Shown in pieces: positions 1-8,840 of a DNA stretch of 64,000 bases. Each line of letters opens with the position of its first letter. Positions within the stretch are counted from its first letter, which is position 1. This DNA comes from Clostridia bacterium (GTDB lineage: Bacteria > Bacillota > Clostridia > Christensenellales > CAG-138), in NCBI GenBank assembly GCA_017448545.1, contig JAFSLH010000001.1:1-64000 (forward strand), read 5' to 3'. The position numbers were made by a program, and so were the translations under genes. Under the pieces are notes generated by a model, which saw only the letters and a list, made by a program, of their open reading frames with translations, was not told the DNA's origin and did not search any database.

Positions 1-496
1 AAAACTTACGTGAAGAGGTGCATCTATACTGATCCTTTAAATCTATCGCATAGTGCTGTCTAATTGCATGTGCCCAATCTATAGGATTGTCAGTAGCGCA
101 AGAAGGCGCAGAAAATGAAGTTACAGGAATGCCTAATTCTGCACTCTCTTCGAGGAGGAAGTCCCGTTCTTGCAAAACATCGCAAATTGCAATATTAAAA
201 CCGCTATCATCAACACTGAGGCATCCGTCAAGTGTCCGGTAGTTTTTAATTGACGGTATTGCTTTTATATTGATGTCCTTCGTATTCATATATAAACCTG
301 CAAATGGAATATGAAGGCATTTAGCAAGTTTCTTTGCTTGGAGTATTGTAGGAAGAGTGGCATCTGTAACATCAAGCCACTGATTCAATTTGTCAATCTG
401 GAAATTTGTTCTTTCGCGTAAAAACTCAACCGATACTTTTTTCCCAGCACAAACAAAGGGGATTACCTCTTTGTTTATTAGCGCATATATAGCCAT
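1..496 (-). CDS. ImmA/IrrE-type protein, N-terminal part (runs off the window)
   Basis: An open minus-strand frame runs from an ATG at 496 to the window edge, giving 165 residues without a stop. A GGAGG ribosome binding site lies about 7 bases upstream. The N-terminus (MAIYALINKEVIPF, then WLDVTDATLPTILQAKKLAKCLHIPFAGLYM) has the helix pattern that precedes the HExxH domain in many ImmA/IrrE metallopeptidases of mobile elements. The zinc motif itself would lie outside the window, so the call rests on N-terminal resemblance. It sits at the downstream end of the restriction-modification island and may be a regulator-cleaving protease or the toxin-like half of a two-gene system. Confidence 0.55.
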   Translation of the reverse strand, partial: MAIYALINKEVIPFVCAGKKVSVEFLRERTNFQIDKLNQWLDVTDATLPTILQAKKLAKCLHIPFAGLYMNTKDINIKAIPSIKNYRTLDGCLSVDDSGFNIAICDVLQERDFLLEESAELGIPVTSFSAPSCATDNPIDWAHAIRQHYAIDLKDQYRCTSSRKF

Positions 497-556
497 CGTC
501 CCACCTCCTTTTCCGCTAAACGAACTACCGAATTCATCTCTATAGCAGATTTACGA

Positions 557-673
557 TCATTTCTTCCTAAATGTCAACCACTTGGAGTTCCAGTATTTAT
601 CGTCTTTGCCCACATAGTTGTTATTATATTTCCAGTCCATTGCACCCGTATTGTACGGAGGGTCAAGGTTCAT
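557..673 (-). pseudogene. Relic of a DPPY-type (Mod-like) DNA adenine methyltransferase
   Basis: On the minus strand 38 codons after an ATG at 673 read MNLDPPYNTGAMDWKYNNNY, followed by VGKDDKYWNSKWLTFRKK and a stop. This matches the catalytic motif IV block (DPPYNTG) and following segment of type III or type II beta-class N6-adenine methyltransferases. Nothing of the rest of the enzyme is present, so this is a remnant. It overlaps the end of vsr in another frame, so the last residues of Vsr may come from this relic. It marks a recombination junction inside the island. Confidence 0.7.
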
Positions 674-1076
674 ATAGCACTTTTAACTTTTCATCCAGTA
701 AGTGTTTGTTTTTCTTTTTCAGTTCACATTCCCAGATGCGAATAACCGTCCAACCCCTACTCTCAAATAGTTTAGTAATTGTTTTATCATGATCAATATT
801 ACGCTGCCTTTTTTTGTTCCAATAATCTGCATTTTCAACGGGCCTAGTATTACGGCAATCATGTCCATGCCAAAAGCAACCGTCAACAAAAATCGCTATT
901 TTACGATCCAAAAAAACGAAGTCTGGATGACCTTTGACATTGTACTTTCGCCTCCAACCTGTAATATGGTTGGAGGCAAAGTACTTTATCAGCGTGAGCT
1001 CTGTACTTTTGTTCCCGGATGATCTCACGCCTTTCATTATTTCAGATCTTTTATCTTTTGAAAAAACATCTGCCAC
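663..1076 (-). CDS. vsr: Very short patch repair endonuclease Vsr
   Basis: A 137-residue protein of typical Vsr size. It has the family core GHPDFVFLDRKIAIFVDGCF followed by WHGHDC, which holds the catalytic Asp and the His/Cys residues. Vsr nicks next to the T of T:G mismatches that arise by deamination of 5-methylcytosine, protecting sites methylated by a partner cytosine methyltransferase. That partner is the double methyltransferase two genes upstream. The start is a GTG at 1076 with AGGTGG upstream, 16 bases after the stop of the preceding gene, so it is probably in the same operon. Its 3' end overlaps a methylase relic in another frame. Confidence 0.92.
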   Translation of the reverse strand: MADVFSKDKRSEIMKGVRSSGNKSTELTLIKYFASNHITGWRRKYNVKGHPDFVFLDRKIAIFVDGCFWHGHDCRNTRPVENADYWNKKRQRNIDHDKTITKLFESRGWTVIRIWECELKKKNKHLLDEKLKVLYEP

Positions 1077-1092
1077 GAAAAATCGCCACCTA

Positions 1093-4000
1093 TCAGTCGG
1101 TATACCTCAAAAGCGCTGTTTCACCACTGACAATGCTGTGCATTACCTCATCAACTTCTGCAACGATTCTCATCTGCATTGCGATTTTATTGAACAAGTC
1201 AAGAAGATCACTAAGATCGTCGCGGGTAAAATCACAATGTGTGAATCGATACGAGTGAAATTTGAGCCAGCAGTCCTTTATTACGTTATATCCGGCAATT
1301 GTGAATTTTTGCAAGGAGACGGGGCAATAAATACGTATATCGTCCCCTGTCTCTTCATCCCTTACAACGAACAGCTCGTTTTCTTCGTCATAGGGATTTC
1401 TTGCCGCAGACCTGCTATGCTCAAGATGGAAGCCAGTCCACATTTGCGAAAGGATCTCATCATAATCATAGTTCAGTACATTGTCGACTGTAGCATCGTT
1501 CTTTTCCAGAATAGCAAGCCTTTCACCAAGTTCTGAAAGGCGAAGGAATGCATCTGCATCGTCGGTAATTGGAATCCTAGCTCGACTTTCCGACTGGTTT
1601 ACTACAAACAAAGCGCCATAAAACTCCTCAAGGTAAACCTGCGAACAGAAAACAGCATACGCGTAAAATACCATTTTCTTTGCGACTTCAGATGCATTGA
1701 GACCAGTTAAATCGGTATAGCGTCCAATCAGATTCGGATGAACGTTGTTGAGTACCGTATTAGTACGGGTATCCCGAATATACTGATTCAAATATATATG
1801 CCCGTTTCCTCTGCGGCTCAGGTCGTTGTCAGGAAAATACCAACAGAAAGAAGTAAACTGACCAAGCGACTCATCTAGATCCTTAGGAGCATGAGCAAGA
1901 GAAAAGCCAACAGTATCGGGCAATTCGTAGACAGCCTTTATCTCAGGTCGAACTCTAGCGCCTCCACCTCCAACCCCTGCCTGATAATCGAAAACGGTTC
2001 CCCAAAGCAAAGCGTTGGAATTAACGAAAGGCCTAAACGAACAAGGTCGGATATTGTCATTCAAAACAGACTCAAGCTCATGGCGAGATGAGCAAGTGTT
2101 CAGTGCGTTCTGAAACGCAATAATCTTAGAATCAACAACAGTTTTATCTTGACCGCCGATCCACTCCTGTGCTTTCAAAATTCCATCGCTAGCAATTTCA
2201 CGACTACGACGCTTAAGCATCGGCTGTTTCACATGTGTTAGCAGAGCGGTTGGAGCCATTTTGGCACCGGAACACTGATTCAAGAAGACTCCGGGAGTTC
2301 CTGTTTCGGTACTTATAGGCCAAAACTGCGCGTAAAGCTGTTCGTTGAACGGTCGCGTGGGCATAAACGAGTACATAGAGTCGCTGATAGGAAATGTCAC
2401 AAAGCGATCTATTACTTCTTCAATGTTTCCCTGAAGAATTGCTTCTTTTTCGCCACGTCTTCCACGCGATAAATCTGTGTAGTGCACCTCAGAAACAACG
2501 TTGTCTTCACCATATTTCCTGGTTAAGACTATAACCGCTCGGCCTTGCATCGTCATAAAAATGCTATCGCCGCGAATTCCGGTACGTGCGTCGGTGTCAA
2601 TGGCAATTGCCCACACTTTGGAAAAATGTTCAATCAGATATTTTCGAGCATACTTGTAGGACTCAGCTTCTAAGAAAGAAAGTGGAACAATAAACGCCAG
2701 TACCGAGTGACTGTCGGATGCGAGTAGTTTTTCACAGCTCCAGCGTAAAAACTGAACGAATGGATTGTTTATTTGTTTTTGAGTGTTTTGTCGACCACGC
2801 CGATTTTCAATTGGCGGTCGAAAGTCTTCCATAAGTCCAATGATCTGGGAAAACTCATCAGAAACATTGCTTCTATTAGAATCAGAGGACGGAGGGTTTC
2901 CGATAATCAATCGCAGCGGGCGAGAAGACAATTCTTTAGCACGGATTAGCTCTTGCCCTTCTATGGAGCCCGCATTGGCGTTATCATTCAGCAGGTAATT
3001 GCTCAAAGTGTTAGCAAGGATAATATTCGGATGTAAATTCTGCTTTCTGTATTGTTGCTCAACAAGAGACATACGATAGTTGGCAAGCATATATGGCGCA
3101 GGCAAGATTTCAAAACCGCAAAGGTTATAAGCGCCGTCTGCTTCGTCGTGAGCTACGACCTGCTCGAGGAACGAACCCGTTCCACAACATGGATCGACGA
3201 TTGTATTACCATCGTCATAAATAGTTGCGCCATCAAAGTTGTCGCTAACGACTCTATTTACAAATCGAACCACAAACTCTGCAAGAATCCTGGGAGTATA
3301 AAACGCGCCGTAATCAAATCGTGCCTGCTTATCAAATTTGTTGAAGAACAATTCAAACAGACGGTGGTAATCCGGATTTTGCAGTTGCTGGTCGGTCATC
3401 TGAACAAACGATAAGAACGCAATACATTCTTCGACCCACTGGCCAATAAACATACCAGCCCCTGCATGATCCCGCAGATAAACCATTAGATTTCTAAATG
3501 GTAGGAGCGCTTCGCCGTCTGCTACGTCGTTATAGGCATAAGAGCGGATTTTGTCTGCCTTCTGCGCAGGGGTATCTTCGCATGAGCAAATTACTCTATG
3601 CGCGTACAGGAGACAAAACATAATGACCTGTGCGGTAAAGTCTGCAAAGACGTTTCCTGTTCTCAGATTCGGATCGTTATGGTTATAAACGAGTTCTCTC
3701 AAGCCAGTCAGGAGTCCAATAATCTGGCGTTCATCTTCATTAAGCGCCTCTTCAACTGTCAAGTCTGAGTATTCTCGTATTTCATCGGCCAAATTTCGAG
3801 TACGAATTGCAACGAGTTCAACCAGCTTTTCTTCATCAACGTGCTGTGGCGCTGGGTTCGAGAAGAATTGTTCCATATAGAACCTAAACAAAGGATTAAC
3901 AGGAAGCCTAGACCAATCTGGGGCATCCATTCTCGTTTTGTCTATAATCGAAACGACAACTGGAGTGTCGGTAAAACAGAATACAAAATCAATTCCGTCC

Positions 4001-4353
4001 GTAATAACAAGCTTGTGCCCCAGCGTCAAGTACCGATTGATCTGGCTTCTATACGGAGTAGTATCAAACGGTTCGTTAGATGGCCCTTTTGCTTCAATAT
4101 AGCCATAGACGCCCAACGAAATGCTGTCCTGAATCCTCCAGTCCGGACGACCCATCCTGCCCTGATTTCTTGGTTCAAGGATAACATCAAAATTTCCATT
4201 CGGGTTCAGATCATGCGCTATACGTTTAAACATCTCATGCATCGGAACACGAAAAGAAAGCTCAGCTGTGTGTTGTCCTCCATGAAGGGCAGCCCTATAT
4301 TCGTTTTGGTAAGACCGCAAATATGATTTGATGTTCGCATCAAACGGCATCAT
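1093..4353 (-). CDS. Fused endonuclease/N6-adenine methyltransferase, type IIG-like
   Basis: A 1086-residue single-chain restriction-modification enzyme. Near the N-terminus, GRPDW (Asp71) followed by YIEAKG (Glu87, Lys89) fits a PD-(D/E)xK nuclease centre. The methylase begins around residue 348 with YGAFYTPRILAEFVVRF, then SAM motif I DPCCGTGSF (387-395) and catalytic motif IV NPPS (486-489), as in gamma-class N6-adenine methylases. The C-terminal half probably reads the DNA target. The ATG at 4353 overlaps the stop of the upstream cytosine methyltransferase by four bases (ATGA), indicating translational coupling. Type IIG and type ISP-like labels both fit and the target site is unknown. 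Confidence 0.8.
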   Translation of the reverse strand: MMPFDANIKSYLRSYQNEYRAALHGGQHTAELSFRVPMHEMFKRIAHDLNPNGNFDVILEPRNQGRMGRPDWRIQDSISLGVYGYIEAKGPSNEPFDTTPYRSQINRYLTLGHKLVITDGIDFVFCFTDTPVVVSIIDKTRMDAPDWSRLPVNPLFRFYMEQFFSNPAPQHVDEEKLVELVAIRTRNLADEIREYSDLTVEEALNEDERQIIGLLTGLRELVYNHNDPNLRTGNVFADFTAQVIMFCLLYAHRVICSCEDTPAQKADKIRSYAYNDVADGEALLPFRNLMVYLRDHAGAGMFIGQWVEECIAFLSFVQMTDQQLQNPDYHRLFELFFNKFDKQARFDYGAFYTPRILAEFVVRFVNRVVSDNFDGATIYDDGNTIVDPCCGTGSFLEQVVAHDEADGAYNLCGFEILPAPYMLANYRMSLVEQQYRKQNLHPNIILANTLSNYLLNDNANAGSIEGQELIRAKELSSRPLRLIIGNPPSSDSNRSNVSDEFSQIIGLMEDFRPPIENRRGRQNTQKQINNPFVQFLRWSCEKLLASDSHSVLAFIVPLSFLEAESYKYARKYLIEHFSKVWAIAIDTDARTGIRGDSIFMTMQGRAVIVLTRKYGEDNVVSEVHYTDLSRGRRGEKEAILQGNIEEVIDRFVTFPISDSMYSFMPTRPFNEQLYAQFWPISTETGTPGVFLNQCSGAKMAPTALLTHVKQPMLKRRSREIASDGILKAQEWIGGQDKTVVDSKIIAFQNALNTCSSRHELESVLNDNIRPCSFRPFVNSNALLWGTVFDYQAGVGGGGARVRPEIKAVYELPDTVGFSLAHAPKDLDESLGQFTSFCWYFPDNDLSRRGNGHIYLNQYIRDTRTNTVLNNVHPNLIGRYTDLTGLNASEVAKKMVFYAYAVFCSQVYLEEFYGALFVVNQSESRARIPITDDADAFLRLSELGERLAILEKNDATVDNVLNYDYDEILSQMWTGFHLEHSRSAARNPYDEENELFVVRDEETGDDIRIYCPVSLQKFTIAGYNVIKDCWLKFHSYRFTHCDFTRDDLSDLLDLFNKIAMQMRIVAEVDEVMHSIVSGETALLRYTD

Positions 4354-6710
4354 TTGTCACCAACTTTCCGATAGCATTCGATAATACTCTTTCCAATCTG
4401 CTCTGCAAGGAGAGGGGGTACCGCATTTCCAATCTGCCGGGCAATATCGACTTTATTGCCTGTGAAATCAAAATCCAAAGGAAAAGTTTGAAGAAGCGCA
4501 CCTTCGCGTAATGAGATACTTCGATCCTGAATGGGATGGCCAAACTTTCCACGTGTGAAACTATCAAATCGCGCAGTAATTGTAGGAGCAACATCGTCCC
4601 AAGCCATACGGCCATATACGCTGCGGAATCCAATAACGGAGCTATCAACCTTATGGCAATCCGCAAGCAACTCTGCTGGTAGATCGTCTCTTCCTTGTCC
4701 CTCTTTAATGGCCTGTATTCTCTTGAGATTCAGTTCGGACAGCCGATCTCTTCTATGAAGCGGTATTTCAGGATGATCAGTTCCATCTGCTGGGGGAGCC
4801 GGGAGATCGCCTATTGTTTCGCGTACTGTGCGCCGAATGCCGATGGGCTTTGGATACTTATAGTGCTCGCCCAGATCATTTCGTTCCCCGACAATAATAT
4901 AACGTTTCCTCCTTTGGGGAACTCCATAATCTTGCGCATCGAGCAAATCAATATGCACTTTATATCCTATCTTTTCAACATTTTCAATTAACTGCTGCAA
5001 GATAGTTTTGCCCCGTTTTCCAGCGATACCAGTAACATTTTCCATAACAAAGTACATTGGATAGAGCTCGTCAATAAGCTTGCCATATTTTAGTACTAGC
5101 TCGTTGCGTTCGTCCGTATCGCTCCCGCGTCGTTGGACTGAAAACCCTTGACACGGAGGCCCCCCTGCCAACAGAAATAATTCTCCTCGCTGAAGGTTGC
5201 ATCTCTTCAGAAGTTCGCCATTCAACATGTCTGCGATATCGGCGGCTTCTGCAGGATGATTGAAATATTTTTTGTTGGCGTTGATTGTATCTATACAAAT
5301 CTGATCAATATCGAAGCTTAAGAGAATATGAAAACCTGCGCGTTTGAGCCCGAGTCCAAGCCCTCCTGCGCCGCAAAAGCTGTCGATACAAGTGAACTTT
5401 GTTGTTTTTGATGATTGGTTCTTCATCTTGATACCCGCTATAACGCTGGAATAAGAACTGCTGACAGGTTCATTGATTGATTGAGGACTTGACGCCAATT
5501 CATCGTCAGTGGGTTCAGTAGAGAGAAGCTCAATCAGAATATTTGCCGCAATAGCCGAAGATAGCATCGGCGGCACAGCTTCGCCTATCTGACGATAAAT
5601 ATCATCAGATTTTCCTGTAAATTCAAATCCATTTGGGAAACTCTGTAGAAGAGCTGCCTCTCTCGCTGTTAGTCCGCGATCTTGTTCAGGATGCGAATAA
5701 CGACCACTAGCTGGATTCCTAGCATAATGTGTAATAGTTATAGATGGTTTATCCCAATATAGCCGTCCATACACATCTGAAAACCCCTTGACTTTATCAA
5801 GGCATTCAGGACCAACGCCTTCCGGCCTGTTGCCTCCATCATGCGGAACTTGTTTAATGACATCAATGGTGCTTTGTTTATGCGATGCGCTTTTATGCAT
5901 TGGATCATTTGGATCGGCAACACCTGCAGCAACAGGCGGCAAATATGAGATAGCATCGCGCACAGTCCGATATTCGCATGGAGCGAGATAGCCTTCCGGC
6001 AGAAGAAACTCTTTCTTCATACCAATAACGATTGTTCTGAACCGATCTTGAGGAACTCCAAATGCTGCCGCATTATATATATGCTCTTTTACTGTATAGC
6101 CTAATTGCTGATAACACTTTTTTGCCGCAGAAAAGTATCGCCAGTATTTCTTAGATAAAAACTCTGGCACATTTTCCATGACAATAACGTCAGGCATTAT
6201 TTTTTCGACAATTGTTGCGAATGCCATAACAAGACTATTTCGAACATCATCTTCTTCGTCCCAATGTCTCTTTCGATGAGAAGAAAAGCCTTGACACGGC
6301 GCACAGCCAATCAAGATAGTGGGTTTATTAGAATCAAAACCTATCCGCTCAAGTAGAGACTCAAGCGCCCCTTCTTCATTTGCAAGCCGAACAATATCTT
6401 CTTGGATTATAGGCGTGTCAAAGTTTCGGCTATATGTCTCAGCTGAAATCTGGTTAATATCGCATCCACCGAGCATTTTATATGCAGGCAAAATGTTATT
6501 AAGCGCAGCAAAACCGAGAGATGTTCCTCCCGCTCCACTGAAAAAGTCTAGAACCTGTATCGGATTGCTCTCATATTCCTTTGCATTTAATGGTGCGAAC
6601 TCTATCAAAGCCTGTTGAGCAGCAGTCACAAGCGAGTTTTTTACCGGTCTAAAGTCTTTATTATCCCAGCAGCGCCTTTGAAGATACGAGGCTAAAGATT
6701 TAATATCCAT
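4350..6710 (-). CDS. Double-headed DNA cytosine-5 methyltransferase (two Dcm domains)
   Basis: A 786-residue protein with two complete C5-methyltransferase domains in tandem. The first has motif I DFFSGAGGTSLGF, catalytic motif IV CAPCQGFS, motif VI MENVPEF and the closing RQIGEAVPP. The second repeats the set with DSFCGAGGLGLGL, GPPCQGFS, MENVTG and RQIGNAVPP. Both catalytic Cys are present, so both halves may be active, perhaps on different or asymmetric sites. The ATG at 6710, with AGGAAG about 8 bases upstream, is a better start than the in-frame ATG at 6725. The gene is coupled to the downstream fused enzyme, and the nearby Vsr fits a cytosine methylation system. Confidence 0.9.
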   Translation of the reverse strand: MDIKSLASYLQRRCWDNKDFRPVKNSLVTAAQQALIEFAPLNAKEYESNPIQVLDFFSGAGGTSLGFAALNNILPAYKMLGGCDINQISAETYSRNFDTPIIQEDIVRLANEEGALESLLERIGFDSNKPTILIGCAPCQGFSSHRKRHWDEEDDVRNSLVMAFATIVEKIMPDVIVMENVPEFLSKKYWRYFSAAKKCYQQLGYTVKEHIYNAAAFGVPQDRFRTIVIGMKKEFLLPEGYLAPCEYRTVRDAISYLPPVAAGVADPNDPMHKSASHKQSTIDVIKQVPHDGGNRPEGVGPECLDKVKGFSDVYGRLYWDKPSITITHYARNPASGRYSHPEQDRGLTAREAALLQSFPNGFEFTGKSDDIYRQIGEAVPPMLSSAIAANILIELLSTEPTDDELASSPQSINEPVSSSYSSVIAGIKMKNQSSKTTKFTCIDSFCGAGGLGLGLKRAGFHILLSFDIDQICIDTINANKKYFNHPAEAADIADMLNGELLKRCNLQRGELFLLAGGPPCQGFSVQRRGSDTDERNELVLKYGKLIDELYPMYFVMENVTGIAGKRGKTILQQLIENVEKIGYKVHIDLLDAQDYGVPQRRKRYIIVGERNDLGEHYKYPKPIGIRRTVRETIGDLPAPPADGTDHPEIPLHRRDRLSELNLKRIQAIKEGQGRDDLPAELLADCHKVDSSVIGFRSVYGRMAWDDVAPTITARFDSFTRGKFGHPIQDRSISLREGALLQTFPLDFDFTGNKVDIARQIGNAVPPLLAEQIGKSIIECYRKVGDK

Positions 6711-6766
6711 TTTATTCTTCCTCATTTCTTAGATTGTTATGATTTCAGCACACTATGCGTTGTTCA

Positions 6767-7273
6767 CTAGTATCCGATAATCAACAATCCAGATAGTGGT
6801 AAACCGAGACGATTGCTAGCATACATAGCTTCAAAGAATTTGCAAACACGGTCGAAATCATTAAAGGCGCGATATTGATTTCGTACTGCAATGCAGAGTT
6901 TATCCACACCAACCATCGTGCAAGCCTCAAAGAAATCTTTCAGGAATTGATAGTTCACCACGGCTCGTCCGGCTTCAACCTCAACAACATATCCCGCAGA
7001 GGCAAGATAACCATCTGCCTCAAAGGATTTCTCGATTCTACCGTTTACGCCATACAGCACCGGAACAGCAACAAGATCATCGCTTTTTTTGCTTTTTTCA
7101 ACAGCAAATCCAAGAGCTTCAAGTCCAGGCCGAACAGCGGTAAGAACCTCGTCACTTTTGAGCTGATGCGAATAGGAATCGATGTCGACTTCGACAGATT
7201 TAAAAGCCCTAACAATCTGAGCAGAAACTTCGTCAAGCGGTCTGTTTTTCGGAAAGTGCATCCAGTTAATCAT
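6767..7273 (-). CDS. Possible PD-(D/E)xK restriction endonuclease
   Basis: A 168-residue protein without a family I can name. The segment FEADGYLASAGYVVEVEAGR (about residues 85-104) holds an acidic residue, a strand and an E-x-E-x-G-R motif, followed by VVNYQFLKDFF. This resembles the catalytic strand pair of PD-(D/E)xK nucleases in which the Lys is replaced. The ATG at 7273 has GGAGG nine bases upstream and overlaps the end of the XRE gene by 8 bases. Its position between a controller-like regulator and a cytosine methyltransferase suggests it is the cognate nuclease; that is inference from context. Confidence 0.5.
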   Translation of the reverse strand: MINWMHFPKNRPLDEVSAQIVRAFKSVEVDIDSYSHQLKSDEVLTAVRPGLEALGFAVEKSKKSDDLVAVPVLYGVNGRIEKSFEADGYLASAGYVVEVEAGRAVVNYQFLKDFFEACTMVGVDKLCIAVRNQYRAFNDFDRVCKFFEAMYASNRLGLPLSGLLIIGY

Positions 7274-7505
7274 GCTGCGTTTCCTCCGTTCCAAGATCCA
7301 ACCAGAGTTCTTCGAGGGAAGCGTAGTCCAGATCATTTCTGGTGCAGAAATCTTTGATATTTTTCATGGCGGCAAGATTCGGCTTTGTCTTGCCGCTCTC
7401 CCAGCGATTAACCGTGGAAAAAGCCACACTTATCTCTTTGGCAAATGCCTGTTGAGACATGAAACAACGCTGGCGTATTCTTTTCAACTCTGCTTGAAAA
7501 CTCAT
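7266..7505 (-). CDS. XRE-family regulator (possible controller protein)
   Basis: A 79-residue helix-turn-helix protein. Residues 16-40 (MSQQAFAKEISVAFSTVNRW, then ESGKT) are a classic Cro/C1 motif. The ATG at 7505 has AAAGGAG upstream and begins the minus-strand restriction-modification run. Small XRE proteins at the head of such islands often act as controllers that delay nuclease expression. A TATAAT-like -10 (7548-7553, minus strand) lies upstream but its -35 is weak. It is translationally coupled to the putative nuclease gene. Confidence 0.75.
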   Translation of the reverse strand: MSFQAELKRIRQRCFMSQQAFAKEISVAFSTVNRWESGKTKPNLAAMKNIKDFCTRNDLDYASLEELWLDLGTEETQHD

Positions 7506-7637
7506 AATTGCATCTCCTTTGCACATCATCCGCTGCAATATAGCAGTATTATAGCACAACAATATGAATTTTTCTACTGCCTTCGGAAATTTTCCGGAGG
7601 TTTTTTATTTTCTTTAGACCAAAACTGCCTCATGTGT

Positions 7638-7770
7638 CCAGTGGGTAGTAGGGGAGAAAAAAAGTTCCCGGAAAAGCGGACCACTTCAGCGGTTTCTGTC
7701 AAGGAGAGATCGAGGGAAGAAAATTTAAAATTCTTTCGTTCAAAACCGGCAAAACCCTCCAGTGGGTAGT
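7638..7770. repeat. Short repeated motifs at the left edge of the capsid element
   Basis: The motif CCAGTGGGTAGT occurs at 7638, again at 7759, and once more at 8388, just before the first plus-strand gene. A second motif, AAAAGCGGACCACTT, occurs at 7672-7686 and 8360-8374. The two partly pair (ACCACT with AGTGGGT). They bracket the tandem hairpin array and could be protein-binding or recombination sites. No gene is seen between 7506 and 8564. Confidence 0.5.
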
Positions 7771-7830
7771 GAGGAAACGTTTCAGACGGATCATCCGACA
7801 GGCCAGCAGATACAAGACTTTCTCGAATCA

Positions 7831-7929
7831 GGTGACGGTCGATGACGCTCTTTTCAGAAACTTTTCTATAGGGTCAGAAAAAACAAGCCTATAGAAAACT
7901 TACGGAATTAACCGTCATCGAGTGTCACC
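7831..7929. repeat. Nested hairpin repeat, unit 1
   Basis: The outer stem pairs 7831-7847 with 7913-7929 (15 of 17 positions). The inner stem pairs ACTTTTCTATAGG (7860-7872) with CCTATAGAAAACT (7888-7900). It is the first of three units with the same architecture. Confidence 0.75.
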
Positions 7930-7970
7930 GGCGTGTGTAAGCCCTGTAAGAGCAAGGCTTCTCGATGGGA

Positions 7971-8066
7971 GTGAAGGTCGTGGAGGTCTCAGTATTAACT
8001 TTTCTATAGGAGCAAAAAAAATCAACCTATAGAAAAAGTTACGGAAATACACTCCACGACCTTCAC
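7971..8066. repeat. Nested hairpin repeat, unit 2
   Basis: The outer stem GTGAAGGTCGTGGAG (7971-7985) pairs perfectly with 8052-8066. The inner stem AACTTTTCTATAGG (7997-8010) pairs with 8026-8040, with one bulged base and an A-rich loop. Confidence 0.8.
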
Positions 8067-8197
8067 AACGGGCCGAAAAGCCTGATGGTACAAGTGTTTT
8101 CGTCAGGCAGCGGCGAAACGGTAGGTCTGCACCGGGAGGCTATCGTTTCAGGCCAATGTGCTGTAAGGCCTGTAAACGCGAGGCTTTTCAGGAAAAA

Positions 8198-8292
8198 GTG
8201 CAGGTCGTGAAGGTCACTACATTAACTTTTCTATAGGGCCGTAAAAAACAGCCTATAAGAAAACTTTCGGATTTAACCTCCACGACCTGCAC
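8198..8292. repeat. Nested hairpin repeat, unit 3
   Basis: The outer stem GTGCAGGTCGTGAAGG (8198-8213) pairs with 8277-8292 at 15 of 16 positions. The inner CTTTTCTATAGG arm pairs with a slightly degenerate CCTATAAGAAAA arm. Between units 2 and 3 there are further small hairpins, such as GCCTGA/TCAGGC near 8080-8107. Confidence 0.75.
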
Positions 8293-8564
8293 CAAAGATA
8301 AAGAATCCGTGCCGCAAAAGGCTTTACGGACGGATTGCCTGAAACGAATAAATATCAAAAAAAGCGGACCACTTGGGCTGTTTGCCTCCAGTGGGTAGTA
8401 GAGAGCATGAAAGGCGGTGATGCGTATGGTTGTATTCCGATGACCGTAGGGCGGTCTAAATCTCTGTGACCTTCCGGGCCGGACAGCGGCGAGGGGTCAC
8501 GAACGCAAAAACCATAATTCAAACGGGGTATTGCCCCAAAACTCAAGAAACGGAGGAAACATTG

Positions 8565-8840
8565 ATGTTTCACAAGCTGATTTATCAGAAAAAGGCGGTC
8601 TTCTCTCAGGCCGATGTGGACAACTTCTCCACCAAGGATTACACCTGCGTGAAGCTGATGCGCACAAAAAAGGGAAAGCCTGTGGCAATCTCTGAGAGCA
8701 ATGATACCAAGAACTGGCTCTGGAGGGTCCAGTACGGCTTCTCCACGGTGGTCTTCCCGTCTTATGCGGATGCCATGCGCTTCTGCCGTGAACGCTTCTT
8801 TGAACTGAGCGATACGGCGCAGAACGGAGGCCGGGCATGA
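8565..8840 (+). CDS. Small protein of the capsid element, unknown function
   Basis: A 91-residue protein starting MFHKLIYQKKAVFSQADV. The ATG at 8565 has CGGAGG about 8 bases upstream. It has no membrane segment or metal motif that I can see and I do not recognise the family. It begins the plus-strand gene run of the element and overlaps the next gene by four bases (ATGA), so the two are probably co-translated. Confidence 0.65.
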   Translation: MFHKLIYQKKAVFSQADVDNFSTKDYTCVKLMRTKKGKPVAISESNDTKNWLWRVQYGFSTVVFPSYADAMRFCRERFFELSDTAQNGGRA

